Origin: Isochrysis galbana
Taxonomy: Eukaryota; Haptophyta; Isochrysidales; Isochrysidaceae
Reading direction: 5' to 3'
Assembly (NCBI GenBank): GCA_018136815.1
Contig: CM030931.1
Location: 10,613,072-10,677,071, forward strand
Length of the DNA stretch: 64,000 nt
Shown here one piece after another: positions 30,404 to 42,004 of this stretch; the first letter of the stretch is position 1, and every line of letters begins with the position of its first letter. Made by a program: the position numbers and the translations under genes. Under the pieces are notes generated by a model. It did not search any database, was not told the DNA's origin, and worked only from the letters and a program-made list of their open reading frames with translations.

Positions 30404-31075
30404 CGCAAAACCAAAACAATAGTTACACCTTGTAAGGTTAGAATCGGTTGGAAACCATGAGCATGAGTTATCTAGGTACTATACATAGACTATACACTAT
30501 ACACTATACTAATGTTCTAATGTTAGGTCCATTTTGAAGTTAGTTGGCTGGTTGGCGACCAGGATTGGAAGAATCTGGCATAGGTGTCCGGTCAATTTTT
30601 TGGTTGGATTTTTGGATTTGTTTGTGAGAAATTTGGGGAGGGATTTCGCAAAACTCTTACCAGGCCCTAACCCCCTTTGCAAGACCAAAACAATAAGCTA
30701 ATTTTTTAGAGATATCTTGGGGCGAGCCCACGAAACCCCTATCGCGAGATTTTGGCGCCCTGGATCGCTCCGCCGGGTACTCTGGTGCGCTCAAATGCCC
30801 AGCCGCGGGCATGCCGCCGTCGTCGCTGCGCTGGCGATGCTGGGCGCCGGTGGAGAGGCGACAGGAGCGACAGAGGCTGTGGCAGTGGCAGCACAGGGTG
30901 ATCGCGAGTGGTCGCGGCGCACGCGGCGGCTCGCGATCGTCCAGCTCGCGGCGCAAGCGGCTGTCCCTCCCCTATCTCCCCTGTCCCCGCCCGTCGCGCG
31001 CGTGTCCGCATGTTTTTGTTCGCTGTACAAAGGCGGCGGCCGTCGGCCGGCGACGTGGGCGACCGGCTCGAAGCT
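30404..31075. other. Intergenic, no gene seen
   Basis: Contains a short run of TACACTATACACTATAC near 30490-30510 and a second ACCAAAACAATA motif near 30683. The GC-rich frames at 30720-31070 on both strands show no recognisable domain. Confidence 0.4.
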
Positions 31076-32772
31076 CTACTCCAGCTCCGTGTAGTGGGAC
31101 TCATGAAACCTTGGAGGAGCTGCAAGAGCGCGGGAACGCTTGGAATTCGATCGGCCAGACGTCAGACTCGACGAGCAATTGTGCTCACGCAACGTTCCAT
31201 CCTTCTTGACTGTGTACTCTTTGCCGCAACCGAGGCACTTGGCGCGTTTGAGCGTCTTGTCACGCGCTCTCGACCGACTGGCCTCGCCCTTCTCTTGGAA
31301 ATGCACGCAGTCATCCGCGTTCGCGCCTTCCATCACGACAGCCCCACCGAATTTGTGCTGGTAGATGCCCCACGCGACGTCCAGGCGGTTACCCTTTGGG
31401 GGAAATTTGGCGCCCGGTCCACGGCCGCGATCATAGCACGGCGGTGTCTTCCGTGGAGGTGGAAGCAGCTCTTCTTGGACCGCCATGACAAGCAAGCTCT
31501 CCTTCGTCCAACCGGATTGTTTGGGCGGCATCATCACCTTGGTAATGAACGCCAAGCGCTGCTCGCCGTCATGCAAGTCGCCCTTGCGAAGAATGGTACC
31601 TTGCTCCAACTCGAAATTCGTGCCGCCAGCCACTTCCCGGCTCATTTTCACGAGTTGAGACTTCTGCCAAGCTTTGTCACTCTCATACTTTTCGAACACA
31701 TCGTGGAGCTGATCGGGGCGCAGTGTTCCAAAGAAGGAGGCCGTGACGGCTCGAAAGACTTCCGCGTCGTCCCCGTTTTGCTGGGCTCCGTCTAGCACGA
31801 CGTCGGGAAGCGTCTCCAGCTGCTGGATGAGGTGCTCAACGTTAAGCTGTGTGGCGTTCAAGTGCTCGTCAAAAGCGCTGGCTCCGACTAGCGCGAACTT
31901 GCCGGTTTGGTATTCATCATTCTGGAAGAGATGGTTTGCGTGACCGAAAACCATCCTTACGATTCGTCGCGCAAACGCGCTACATTCACGCTTCCACTCT
32001 GGCCGTGTCGTGTCATACAATCCGTGAAGGGGCATCGGCCCTAAGCGCTGGTCAGCCATGGTTCCCACGACGATCAACGATTGCCAGCCAGAGCCCGCCG
32101 TTGGTGAAAGGATGCCACTCTGGCGCAAGTATTCACCGATAATCTGCCAGCACGCGCAGGTGCAGCAAGCTGAGAGTCTTCGGATACCGGCATGGGCACG
32201 CACGCTCATGTGCAAGACTGGGCAGACGTCAAGCAAGATCGAAGGCAAAAGTGAGATACCTGACCACTCAATTGAAACTGGTTGTCCGTTGCCGAGACCA
32301 CGAGCAGGATGCCATGCACGGGCTCGCCCTCTTCGGAACGAGCGAGCAGAGCATGAAGCCGGCCCAATACTGAGGCCAAATTCATGGCTTCTCCGTGCCC
32401 CGATCTGCCATTCGTGGTGCCGATCCCAGGCGTGTCGATCAGGACCAACTTGCGCTCGATGCCGTTGACGCGGATGACACGCCCGTCGAAGGCCATCAGC
32501 TCGACGGTGGTTCCGACGCCCAATGCAGAGTCCACATCAGCCCCTCGGTCCATCACTTCCGGCCCGTCCTCTGGCTCGCCATGGTAGAAAGCTTTGACGA
32601 GCGTGCTTTTCCCGTGACCCGTCGCGCCGAGGATAGCCAGCCGCAACGGACGCGGCTCTGCGGGCGGCTCTGCGGGGGAGCACACCTCCATCTTCCTCAC
32701 GACGCTGGGAGTCTGCACCAGCTCGGCGGGGTCGCCATGTGCTTGAGTAGGTTGGGGGTGAAGGGAGTCCAT
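31076..32772 (-). CDS. P-loop GTPase with C-terminal Cys/His cluster, one intron
   Basis: Exons 32772-32260 and 32143-31076 give 526 residues. The 116-nt intron (32259-32144; donor CAG/GTATCT, acceptor GCTGGCAG) is phase 0. The G1 loop is GATGHGKST (49-57), G3 is DTPG (113-116), and a TMAD segment soon after the splice may serve as G4. The spacing resembles AIG1/GIMAP or dynamin-like septin-type small GTPases, but no subfamily can be named. The second half is unknown sequence with a helical QLNVEHLIQQLE region and ends in a possible zinc site, CLGCGKEYTVKKDGTLREHN then Cys (C-x2-C...H-x-C), followed by a basic tail. Location and partner are not known. Confidence 0.75.
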
Positions 32773-33613
32773 TTGCGCGAGTGGAGTTTCGACCGAGAGT
32801 TTGGCGGCGGGAAGGATTGGATGGGAGAGGGACCCAAGTGCCCACCCTCTTCTACGTGATTCTGGAGGAGATTTCTTTCTCTCTCTCTCCAGTCGCTCGC
32901 GAGTGAACTCTGCTGCCGGCTAGCAACCACTGCACCATCATCATCGCCCCGCGCGGGGGGGGGGGGGGGGGGGGGCTCAATCACGGGCTGAAACACCCAG
33001 CCTCGCGTCGATTTCACAGAAAGAATGGCCATCCAGAAAGGTGAAGGAAGGTCAGGGCTATGGGAGAGAGACCGTCCTCTCCTCCCCCCGCGCCACCATC
33101 GCCCCGGTGGAGGGGCTCAAAAGGGCTCAAATAGCCCGTTGGCACGGCCGGAGTCTCCCAGTTCGGCCCTCCCCTATTCATCAGATGACCCCTCCCCCGT
33201 CTCTCCCTCCCTGTTCGGCCCAACCTATACAAGTATATGCTTGTATGGGGCCCAGTGACTGTGAGATATGAGAAGAGCAACATAGATCAGAGTTACCATT
33301 GAGGGCTAGCTCGCGCGACAAGCCAATGACGTAGGTCCGGTGCCGATATGGTGTCACCCATCGGACTAGCAGAAAACTCCACCCTCCTAAGGCTGTGAAC
33401 ATAATAGACAGATATCAAGATATTAGGCTATCTACCCAGCAGAAGCACTATCTCTATCTATCAAGATAGCTGTGATGACAAAAGCTATTAACAACCTATT
33501 AATAGCCACCCAGCTTACAGGCTACAGGATTGCACGCGGCGCGCGGAAGACAACTGATGGGGGCGCGCGGAGCTAAGGGCGCGCTGACCACACACACACT
33601 ACACAACAAGCCC
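32773..33613. other. Intergenic, promoter side of the GTPase gene
   Basis: A GA/CT tract at 32870-32890 and a run of about 18 G at 32957-32974. A short hairpin (TATACAAGTATATGCTTGTA) lies at 33226-33245. No gene is seen. Confidence 0.45.
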
Positions 33614-33982
33614 TCACTCACAATTCATTCCCGCCAGCAAGGAGCGCTCCAAAGTTGCATCCGATTGCCCTGCCTTCATGTCGTCGTGCAGCCGCCCGGC
33701 TTTCGAGAAGGCGCGCTCCACGCCTGCTGACGAGGCCGGGCGTCCAAGGTACTGGCGGGCCATCTTGGCCAGGTTCGGCATCACAACCGGAGCACCTCGT
33801 CCCAACGGTCGATGACGATCGCGAGAGCGCCACCACTCCAGCACATTGAGGTCCATGTTCTTCTCAAGGGGGAGAGAGAGGTAGATTTCGAGCTCATCTC
33901 GGACGCTTTCAGCTTCATCTTGCGACTGCCTTGGGAGTCCTGCGGCCGTTCCTCCTTGCACCTGGCGGGCCGCTGCCAGCAC
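33614..33982 (-). pseudogene. hAT transposase dimerisation-domain fragment (Ac-like)
   Basis: The minus frame holds DELEIYLSLP, WW and then PNLAKMARQYLGRPASSAGV plus ERAFSKAG, the standard C-terminal hAT dimerisation block. About 13 extra residues sit between the WW and PNL motifs. The DDE core is absent and upstream frames are broken, so this is a remnant. Confidence 0.75.
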
Positions 33983-34745
33983 CGCGCATCGCCTCCGCTG
34001 ATGCTCGTATTTCTAGCTCCAATGTTTGGCGAACGTCTCGGAGCGCCGCACCTCATCAGCTCGCGCCGCCTGCAGCAGCCCTTGCAGCCTCGCAATCTCT
34101 GCCTCGGCCTTGCCTAGAGGGTCGTGTGGTGGATCATGTGGAACGGTGGCTGTGGTGCGGCTGGGTGTGAGAGGAGGCTGAGCTGTAACATGAGAAGTAT
34201 GGCTCACCTGGAGCATGGGGGGTGAACAATGGGGAGCCGGGGAAGCGTGCAGGGACGGGGCCGAAGACATGGGCGCACTCTCAGCCATCACGGGGCACAG
34301 CGACACGAGAACGGGAACGAGGGACGAACGAGGGGGGACGGAAGGCGCTCGAGCGATAGCACGGAGCGTAGTCAAGACACCGAGAGAAAACGTCACGCGC
34401 GGGGGGGAAGGGAATCGCGCGGGAAAGAGATAGACAAAAGGGGGTCGGGAACTCAAGGAAGCACTCGGGGAGAGATGGGAGGGGAGAGGGGGAAGAGGGC
34501 TTCCGCGGGGAGCCCGGGAGAGGAGAGGAGAAGGGGGGGCGGGCCGATACGGGACGATACGGGAAGAAGGGGACTGGGGCGCGGCGACGGAGAGGAAGTC
34601 GCGCGGGAAGACCTAAAAACGGAACGTACGGGAAAGTGTACAAGGTCCCCCCTTTACCCGCAACACCCCCCCCGATGCGAGAGCCGATGTCGGGGCGGCG
34701 CGCGCATCGCAGAAGGCGGGGAGAGGGGAGGCGGGGCCGAATGAT
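33983..34745. other. Region between transposon remnants, possible coding fragment
   Basis: On the minus strand 34456-34013 there is an open frame ending in a helix (GKAEAEIARLQGLLQAARAD). Its N-terminal half is Pro/Ser-rich. It may be an exon of the decayed hAT gene or chance. 34480-34720 is G-rich with no gene. Confidence 0.35.
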
Positions 34746-35669
34746 TCAGGCGGAGGCATGGGCCCAGGCGTTGGTGGCGTAACGGACGCAAGCGTCGAGC
34801 TTGCGCTTGGGGAGCCATTTTGTCAGAAAATCGGCCGCCATGTGTTCTGTGCCGACGTGGCGGAGGGCGACTTCGCCGGCGGCAACGCGCTGGAGGAGCG
34901 TGTGGTATCGGCGCATGAAGTGGCGCGCGCGAGAAGGGGCCGATCGCAGCGAGCCGACGCGCATGTTGGCGAGGTTGTCAGTTCCGACGAGGGTGGGCCC
35001 CTCGAGCGGGACGCCGATGGCGCGTAGGATCTCGCGCGCGTAGGAGACACCCTCGGCGGCTTTGCAGGAGGCGATGCCTTCTGCCTCCATCGAGGAGTCG
35101 ACGACAAGCGCGAGCTTCTTTGTTTGGTGCATGATGGCGCCGCCGCCGAAGGTGAGCAAGACGGCGTAGATGTTGCGGTCGCCCCATGTGGCGTCGGCGA
35201 GGGCTTCGAGGTTGGCGGGGGCGGGTTCGGAAAGGTCGACGTTGGCGGCGATGGCGGCGTCGGAGGCGACGGCGAGGGAGTACGCGAGAGCGGCGGAGCA
35301 GAGCGGGCCGACTGTGGTCGGTTCGGAAGGGGTGGGCGGGGCGGGCGGGGAAAGCTCGTCGAGGTAGGCGTCGAGGAGCGCGTCCGCTTCGAGGAGAGAT
35401 GGGTCGGGGTGAGGCGGGGTAAAGGCGACGTGAGCCGAGGGGGGGGTGGATGGCAGGGGGTGCCTCTCATGGCCACCTCGGGGTGGGGGGCGGGGAGGGC
35501 AGGGGAGAGGGCCTGCTACCGGCCGCCGACCGGGCACCACGTTGAGTCTTTTGGTGAACTTCGACGTCGTAGTAAAATATATTATACTCTTGATACTATG
35601 TACTATGATTACTGGGCGACGGAGCGAGGCGACGGGAGCACCCGATGGACCGACAAGATGACACCACAC
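34746..35669 (-). mobile_element. Ty1/copia retrotransposon fragment, RNase H end of the polyprotein
   Basis: The last 190 residues match the C-terminus of copia polyproteins: ADATWGD, KKLALVVDSSMEAEGIASCK (the S-xx-EAE active-site block), GTDNLANM (the cDNQ equivalent), HFMRRYHTL and the final AADFLTKWLP. Stop at 34746. The reverse transcriptase and integrase are missing upstream and no LTR was found, so this is a fragment. Confidence 0.8.
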
Positions 35670-36833
35670 TCACGTCAACACTCTCCACACTAACGTATCC
35701 TTATCACGGAACGCACAGGAACCCGCTGACAGACCGAACAAGGAAGAGAATGCCGACAAGAGAGCGACGGGGCGACGGACGATCCGACGGGGCGACAGTT
35801 AAGCACAGGAATAAGGAGGGAATCTTTCGAAGACCCTTAAGTGAGTTGATGAAGACCGAAGTAAAACAGCGCCACGATATAATTAATCCAAGGGCCTACA
35901 CCTGAGGGGGAATCAGGGTCACGCAAGGGGGCGGTTCCTTGCACCGGCAATACCTGAACGCGCGACTTCGCCTAAAACGCGAGGAGCACGCAAGGAGGTA
36001 AGCCAGGTGAGGGGCAAGCAGGCGACAAGGGAGGCGACAAAGGAGGCGAGGGCAACAAGGGCGAATGGGCGAATGTAGGATCCTGCGACGGTGACTAGTG
36101 ACTAGCCTGCAAGGAGGGGACATAGACACGCAGACAACTTCTAAAACAAAAAGGTCGATCGCGGATGCGACAGGTGGCTGGCGGACCCCCTTTCTTTATC
36201 ACTGTGCGCGCTCCATCACCCCATCGTTCTGCTAACGATAGTTGTTGGAAGTACTGTAATTATATGGAGAAATGGCGGATAACTGCCCCATTAACTGGCT
36301 ACACCACCGGCAAATAGTTACCTCACCTGGTTTTCCTCATGACAATAACTGCCACTCTCAAAATTCTGTAGTTACCGGCAAGCAATCCCTAGCCTTGAGA
36401 TATAACCCATAGCCCATCCCCACAGAGTATAGACTTGTGGGGAGAGGGTGCTGTCTAAGTGGGGTGTGTGGTGTGCCATAGCTAGCAGAAAGCTAGCGAA
36501 GAGCTTGTGTGGCTGAAGGGGGATAGGGGTGCGCATTGATAAGTGAATGAGCTCATTGTGCATTGTGCATTGTGGTGGGTCTCCCGTGTCCCATCCTAGA
36601 GAGCCTCATGGCTCTCTAAGTATGTTTCCTGTTTCTGTTGGCTGCGCCGCGATCAGTCGAAACCCTTAGAAAATTTGAAAAAAATAGTGTGTCAAACGAA
36701 TGAAGAGCGACGTTGCGAACCGTCGTCACAACCACCGGTCCACCCTAGCAGTCTACCCAACGCGCGCCTCAAGTTCCTAGAGATCACATCCCTGTATGTG
36801 CATCGTCACGAGCCCCTATTCCCGGCTTGCGCA
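35670..36833. other. Intergenic, nothing recognised
   Basis: Some GGAGGCGACAAGG-type short repeats at 35995-36060. 36234-36800 is AT-richer, non-coding in appearance, and probably includes the 3' flank of the next gene. Confidence 0.4.
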
Positions 36834-37220
36834 TCATAATGTCTCAGGTTGGCCAGGCTCAGGCTCCTCGTACAATAGTTCCGGAATCGGCGCTCCTCCC
36901 TCACCTTCCTCTGGGACAACAAGCTTGCACAGGTAGTAGACCCCTTTAGGTGCCACTAACTCGCTGGCCCGGCGTTTATTCACCCCTCCTTCAAGGTTCA
37001 CATCGAAGAGACCCACGAGCGTCTTGTCCTCTCTCAGAAGATCGACTGGCTCAGCTAGGTGATCGTAGCCACACTGCCGCTTCATGTGATCTGCCAGGAG
37101 GCAAGCGAGGCAGTCGGAGTTGAAGAGCTGCGTCTCATCGGCGCCGTACTTGACTTGAATCCAGAATGGCCCAGGGTTCTCGGCGGGCGGTGGTGGCTGA
37201 GGCGGCGCCTTAGGCGGCAT
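36834..37220 (-). CDS. CXorf65-like small protein
   Basis: 128 residues from the ATG at 37220. The core (FWIQVKYGADETQLFNSDC, LLADHMKRQCGY, VDLLRED, VGLFDVN, YYLCKLV) follows the pattern of the animal CXorf65 family: a ubiquitin-like fold with a conserved Cys after the first strands, an LFD motif and a YYLxK strand. The function of the family is unknown. The N-terminus is Pro-rich. It is divergent from COQ4 with only 274 bp between the two ATGs. Confidence 0.65.
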   Translation of the reverse strand: MPPKAPPQPPPPAENPGPFWIQVKYGADETQLFNSDCLACLLADHMKRQCGYDHLAEPVDLLREDKTLVGLFDVNLEGGVNKRRASELVAPKGVYYLCKLVVPEEGEGGAPIPELLYEEPEPGQPETL

Positions 37221-37494
37221 TCGTGCGGGCGCGACCAGTTCGCGCGTGCGTGGAGGCGAGAAGGATGGAAGGGAGACGGCGGGAACAGGAGGGGACAGGC
37301 GGCAAGAAACTGCGCCGGCTGGTGCAGCGGGACGATGCAGAGCTAGAAGGAAACGGCCACCAGCAGCGCGGAGGAAGGAAAATACAAAGTAGGATTAGAA
37401 ACTTTCTTTCCTCTCTGGATGTGGCGAGCGAGGGAGGGGGAGGCTGGAGACGGGGAGAAGAAGAGGGGAAGGGACGGCGGCGGCGAGGGCAGCG
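37221..37494. promoter_or_regulatory. Short bidirectional promoter between CXorf65-like and COQ4 genes
   Basis: 274 bp between two divergent start codons, purine-rich on the plus strand (GAGGGGAAGGG, GAAGAAGAGG). No clear TATA box. Confidence 0.5.
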
Positions 37495-38214
37495 ATGTCA
37501 CGCCTTCTTCAGGGTGGGGCTGGGAGCTCGCGATACGCGGGCCACGTGCCGACGACGCTATTAGAAAAGGCACTGCTCGGCTCAAGCTCCGCCATTCTTG
37601 CGCTCGCAAGCCCAAGGGAGGCGCACTTGGTTGGTGTGGTTGGAGAGACGACTGGCGCAGCTGCGCTGAGGCGGCTTCTCTTCAGGATGGAGAAGAATCC
37701 AGTAGGCCGCACCATCCTTCAAGATCGGCCTCAAATCACGTCGAAGGTACTGCCACTACATTCCCTCCACAAGCTTCCCGCCGATAGCTTCGGAGCTGCC
37801 TATGCACGCTTTCTGGAGCGCAATGCATTTGATCCAGACGACAGATCGCCTGTCCGGTTCGTCGATGATCCGGACCTGGCCTACGTCATGCTTCGCTACC
37901 GGCAGATACATGACTTGTGGCACGTGTTGTATGACCTGCCACCCACATTCATGGGAGAAGTTGCTTTAAAGTGGCTTGAAGCGGCACAGACGGGCTTGCC
38001 AATGTGCACTCTAGGTGCTATGGCTGGTGGGATCCGCCTGAAGCCAAGACAAAGGTCGGCCATTGCTCAGCACGTGCTGCCGTGGGCTCTCCGTCATGCG
38101 ATGCGGGGTCCAGACCTCATGTCCGTCTATTATGAGCGCGAATTGCCACGGTCGCTTGAAGATGTTCGAAATGAACTTGGGATCGAGGTTTTGCCTCGCA
38201 AGAGGATTCAATAG
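37495..38214 (+). CDS. COQ4: Ubiquinone biosynthesis protein COQ4
   Basis: 239 residues, one exon. The diagnostic metal site HDxxH-x11-E is complete: HDLWH at 139-143 and Glu155, followed by the GEVALKWLE helix. Other COQ4 blocks are ARFLERNAFDPDDR and VDDPDLAYVMLRYRQ. COQ4 sits on the matrix side of the inner mitochondrial membrane and organises the coenzyme Q complex; it has been linked to the C1 decarboxylation/hydroxylation step. The N-terminus is Arg/Ser-rich, as expected for mitochondrial import. Confidence 0.95.
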   Translation: MSRLLQGGAGSSRYAGHVPTTLLEKALLGSSSAILALASPREAHLVGVVGETTGAAALRRLLFRMEKNPVGRTILQDRPQITSKVLPLHSLHKLPADSFGAAYARFLERNAFDPDDRSPVRFVDDPDLAYVMLRYRQIHDLWHVLYDLPPTFMGEVALKWLEAAQTGLPMCTLGAMAGGIRLKPRQRSAIAQHVLPWALRHAMRGPDLMSVYYERELPRSLEDVRNELGIEVLPRKRIQ

Positions 38215-38379
38215 GAATAACGATGATAGCATTAGGAATGAAAACGAAACAAATGTTAAGTGGCTATTGGGAATTGAAAGACAGCAAATTTTATATTTGG
38301 TTGGCATGGGGAAGGTCACGCTTCTCCCCCCTCGCCCGGGCCCCGCTGATGGGGGGAGAGAATAGCTCACCCCCCTGCT

Positions 38380-38585
38380 AGAGGTGGGGGAGAGTGGGTT
38401 AAAAAAAAAGCTCTTGTTGATCCGGAGGCCCACATTTTTTTATCGTCGGACCGGGGGAAGATTTCCCCTCGTCCCTCTCCCCGCTCTAATCCGAATCCGA
38501 GGCAGAGCGATGGCGACCGACCCGCCTGACAGGCCGACCTTCGCCGCGCTTCAGCGAGAGCACGGCGGTGGTCAAGAGGGTGCAA
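38380..38585 (+). repeat. Dispersed repeat with a conserved start codon (copy 1)
   Basis: Ends with ATG and codons for MATDPPDRPTFAALQ. The same 200 bp occurs in inverted orientation at 44260-44470, including the AGGTGGGGGAGAG and GGAAGATTTCCCCTC parts. It looks like the 5' leader of an unknown mobile-element gene. Confidence 0.7.
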
Positions 38586-38589
38586 CTCG

Positions 38590-38790
38590 CAACTAGGCGA
38601 GAAGCGCTCAATCACCATCACCCACCGCATGGAAAAGCGTTCAATCACCATCAGCCTACACGTGGAACGCGTTCAATCACCATCACCCCCACCGCATGGA
38701 AAAGCGTTCAATCACCATCAGCCTGCACGTGGAACGCGTTCAATCGCCATCACCCCCACCGCATGGAAAAGCGTTCAATCGCGGAGGATC
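38590..38790 (+). repeat. Minisatellite with alternating 32- and 35-bp units
   Basis: Units share GTTCAATCACCATCA and alternate between CCCCCACCGCATGGAAAAGC and GCCTACACGTGGAACGC endings, about five in total. An inverted, shorter array lies at 11130-11225. Confidence 0.85.
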
Positions 38791-40329
38791 GTGGGGATCA
38801 TGAGGGTAGCGCTATCCAACCCACTCGTTCGGCAAGAGGGGTTAGAACATCAGATGAAGAACATTCAGAATCCAAATGAACATGATTTGAATGCGATTAT
38901 GATAGATGAAAATTTCAAGAACGATGTAACTACATTGGTGCGGAGGGTGTTGTTAGTATCGCGTAAGTTGTATGAAAAAAAGATGCGAACCCCCCACGCT
39001 AGAAGGTCACGTTGACGTTATGTAAGAACACGGACCAAACCCGTTCCATCACCCTATAGACGTGTAACGAAACCTGTATTCTGCATTTACGCGGTGCGCG
39101 CTCTGCGATCGGAGCGGCAGAACTCGAGGATCGATGGGGATGTATGCCGGTTGAATCCCAAGAGTGTGTTCCACAGACGAGGTTTGGGGGTTCTCCACCC
39201 TCGACATCGGCAATGGGTCACACTGATTGGGCGGGAAAATGCTTGCAATCGGCCCATGTGCTCGATGCCATACCTCCGACAGAGGGAGGAGCGTCGGCAA
39301 GGTTTCTTCTGGACCAGGTTGTCTCCGCAGATGCTTGCGCAATTAGACGTGTAGCAGAGACTTGCGCAGTTAGACGTGTAGCAGAGGAGCCCCATCGTCT
39401 CAATCATGTGTGTGTGTGTAAAAGTGACTTTCACGAGGGGACCTCTTCGGATGGATCAACTCCCCCCAGTAGGACTGAAATCTTGTTTGTGGGACGCCTA
39501 GGTGTTTCGTGACGGGGTTTATTCAAAATTCTGAACTAACGACCTGACAGCTGACGGAGTAACATCCGCTCACTATAGTTGTGAGGCATTGGATTGACCA
39601 ACCTCAGTGTGACGTTAGCTAGTGTATTTGTGCGGTGTGACAATTGATTTGTCACATGAGTTTGAAGCTTCAAATTCTCTTCGAGAACCGGTGGTTTATT
39701 TTAAGCCTCAAGGTCTCGTCGGCGACATTCTACCCCTTCTCTTACTTTCTTTCGGTGTCATCAAACGTTCCACGACTGTCTTCCGTCTTCTCTTCATGCA
39801 TCGGTTGTAGTCTTCCGTCTTCTCTTCGTATATCGGCGGTAGCTCCACAGCGAGGTCTGCTCTCGTTGTTCCGACTTCTCTGTTTCGCATGTCTGTGCGC
39901 CGATGAGTTGCCTTGGTGCCGACGCTTGACAGTCCGCCCTGAGTGTGGTTAGTTTTCGCCCTGTTTGGTTTAGTTCGTGTGTGTCTGTGTGACGAGGGAT
40001 CTTTTTGAGTCCCTGCGTTGTAGTCTCTCGTGTCTACCTTGGACCTAAGAAGCTCTCATTCTCCTTCTCTCTCTTCCTCTAGCTCGCTAGCTAGCCTCGG
40101 CCCTACCCTCCAACGCCGCGCGTTATGAGCCTCCGAACCTCCGTCTCTCTTCTCGTCCCTCGCACTCGATGGTAGAAGCTGTCAGACCCGACTTCTACTA
40201 TGACCTCTCAGACATATTCCCGCAAGCAACCACCTACGACTCCTTCACGGCCGCGTCAGCTGCCGGCTCGATCGAACGGCCCTCTGCCCACGAGCCAGTA
40301 GTCATCGCGTGTTCGACAGTCTGCCACTG
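38791..40329. other. Long intergenic stretch with small tandem duplications
   Basis: 38850-39010 has an AT-rich open frame (HQMKNIQNPNEHDLNAIMID) that looks unlike its surroundings but is unrecognised. Two-copy tandem repeats occur at 39329-39384 (unit CTTGCGCAATTAGACGTGTA) and at 39777-39841 (unit GTCTTCCGTCTTCTCTTC). No gene is supported. Confidence 0.4.
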
Positions 40330-40496
40330 AGAGAGTGGGTCAGCAGGGCTGTCTGCTCCTGGCAAGCCATCAGGCATGCCAGAAGCATGGGTGGTTCCTC
40401 CCCCATGGCAGGGGAGGAGTGGAAAGGAGGGGGGGGTTGGGGGGCTCGTGCCCCCCCATGGGCGAACTAAGTATAAACTTAGTTGCCTTGGCTGAA
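40330..40496 (+). repeat. SINE-like element subfamily A, 5'-truncated copy
   Basis: Matches the 3' 160 bp of the element at 28337-29086 (GAGAGTGGGTCAGCAGGG, GGCAAGCCATCAGGCATGCC, GGGGCTCGTGCCCCCCCATG) and ends in ACTAAGTATAAACTTAGTTG. Confidence 0.8.
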
Positions 40497-42004
40497 GAAG
40501 AAGCGGAGGCGGAGATGCGAGCGCAGGTGCGAGGCGAAGCCGCAGGCGGAAGACGGAGGAGATGGCGGTGGCCAGACTGTGGGGCGCCAAGCAGCTGTAG
40601 TAACCTATCATCCCCTATGTTTATGATTCATTATGATTATGAGAGTGAGTGTGAGTGTGAGAGTGTGAGTGTGAGTGCCATTACTTGTTCCTTGACAATT
40701 AACAATCGCATTGACAAATACAACGTTGGCAATAATGACAACGTAGCTGTTTATGGTCTCCGGCTGTGGTTTATGATCTCCGGGCCTGAGGCTCGTTCGT
40801 GCTCGCACCCCTCCCAAGAGGCCGAAAGGAGGGGGGAAGGTGGTACCAAATGGAGGATGGAGGCAAGCGACCTTCATGGTGAAATCAACGTGTGTGCAAT
40901 AGCAATAGCAAAGACTAGGGAGGGAGGAAGGAGGGCGCTGTGCGCGAGCGCGCTAGCCAAAAACAAAGTTCATAGACGACATATTTTGGGGATATTTGGG
41001 CAGTCTCACAGGATATAAACGGGATATCGTCGCGGAATATTTGGGCACATTTTTCGGAATATTTCTGCCTGGCCTTATATGCTTCCCTGCATACAGGTCG
41101 GAAAGCGGTTGGCCAAGAGGCGCCTAGATAGGCCCTCTAGCTAACCCTAACCCTAAGTCTGGGTTTCTGGGTGCCAAACTGCCATGCTCATGTTGGAGGA
41201 GGCGAAGAATGCGAAAACAACCACTCGAGCCTCGGAGTGTAGCTCGTATTTGTATAAGCTTGTTGTACCAGGGTAGTAGCTGAGCCTTGCATTAAGAGCG
41301 CACAGCAGGGCGCGGCGTGTACACTTGGCAATATAAACACACAGCCGCTAGACAAAAAGATGAGAGCACATTGCACAAGACGGTTGTGGGTGCGCCATGC
41401 GCTATTCAAACGAGAAAGGAGGTCATTGTCGACCGATCCAGACCTTCCCACCCAAACGCGCACTGCCACAGCTTGTTATGTGTGAGGTGGGCAACCCTCA
41501 GATCAAATGAAAACCAAGACTAGTGCGTTTCTCATTATTGCGCCGGACGTATGAAAAACAACAGAATGCAGATGATGTTGCGCAGGTGTGGTCGGGTAGC
41601 ACGGTGCGGCGATGCAAGCCAAAGGAATCAAGTCAAAGGTCTGGCGAACGCACAAACAAACTTTGATGATGGTGAATTGGCAAGGTCACAGCGCATGGGC
41701 CGACTTAGCCGGGACCAACGCAGGTCTCATGCTCAGGCATGTTGCCTTTCACTTCATTATCTGTTTGTTGCGCCTGCTCGTAGGGAGAGCGAGTGGCTTG
41801 CTCAACACCAGCCCTACAGCGTGGCCTACGGAGTCGTCCCCATTGCTGATTTTAAGACATACGTGTACACGATTTCTCCGCGCAGGCGTAGAACGCATGG
41901 CTGCAGCGTTCGTGGCGCCGTTCATGGCGAGGCTTATGTTTGGCGCGCTGCATCATTCGCGTAGAATGCTTGCGGCGCTTCATTGATGGCGACTGCCTTC
42001 ACGA
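40497..42004. other. Intergenic, no gene supported
   Basis: A GTGAGTGTGA run at 40643-40675. Two CCCTAA telomere-type units at 41138-41154 (CTAACCCTAACCCTAA). Several open frames of 90-140 codons at 41188-41986 show no domain or codon pattern I trust. Confidence 0.4.
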
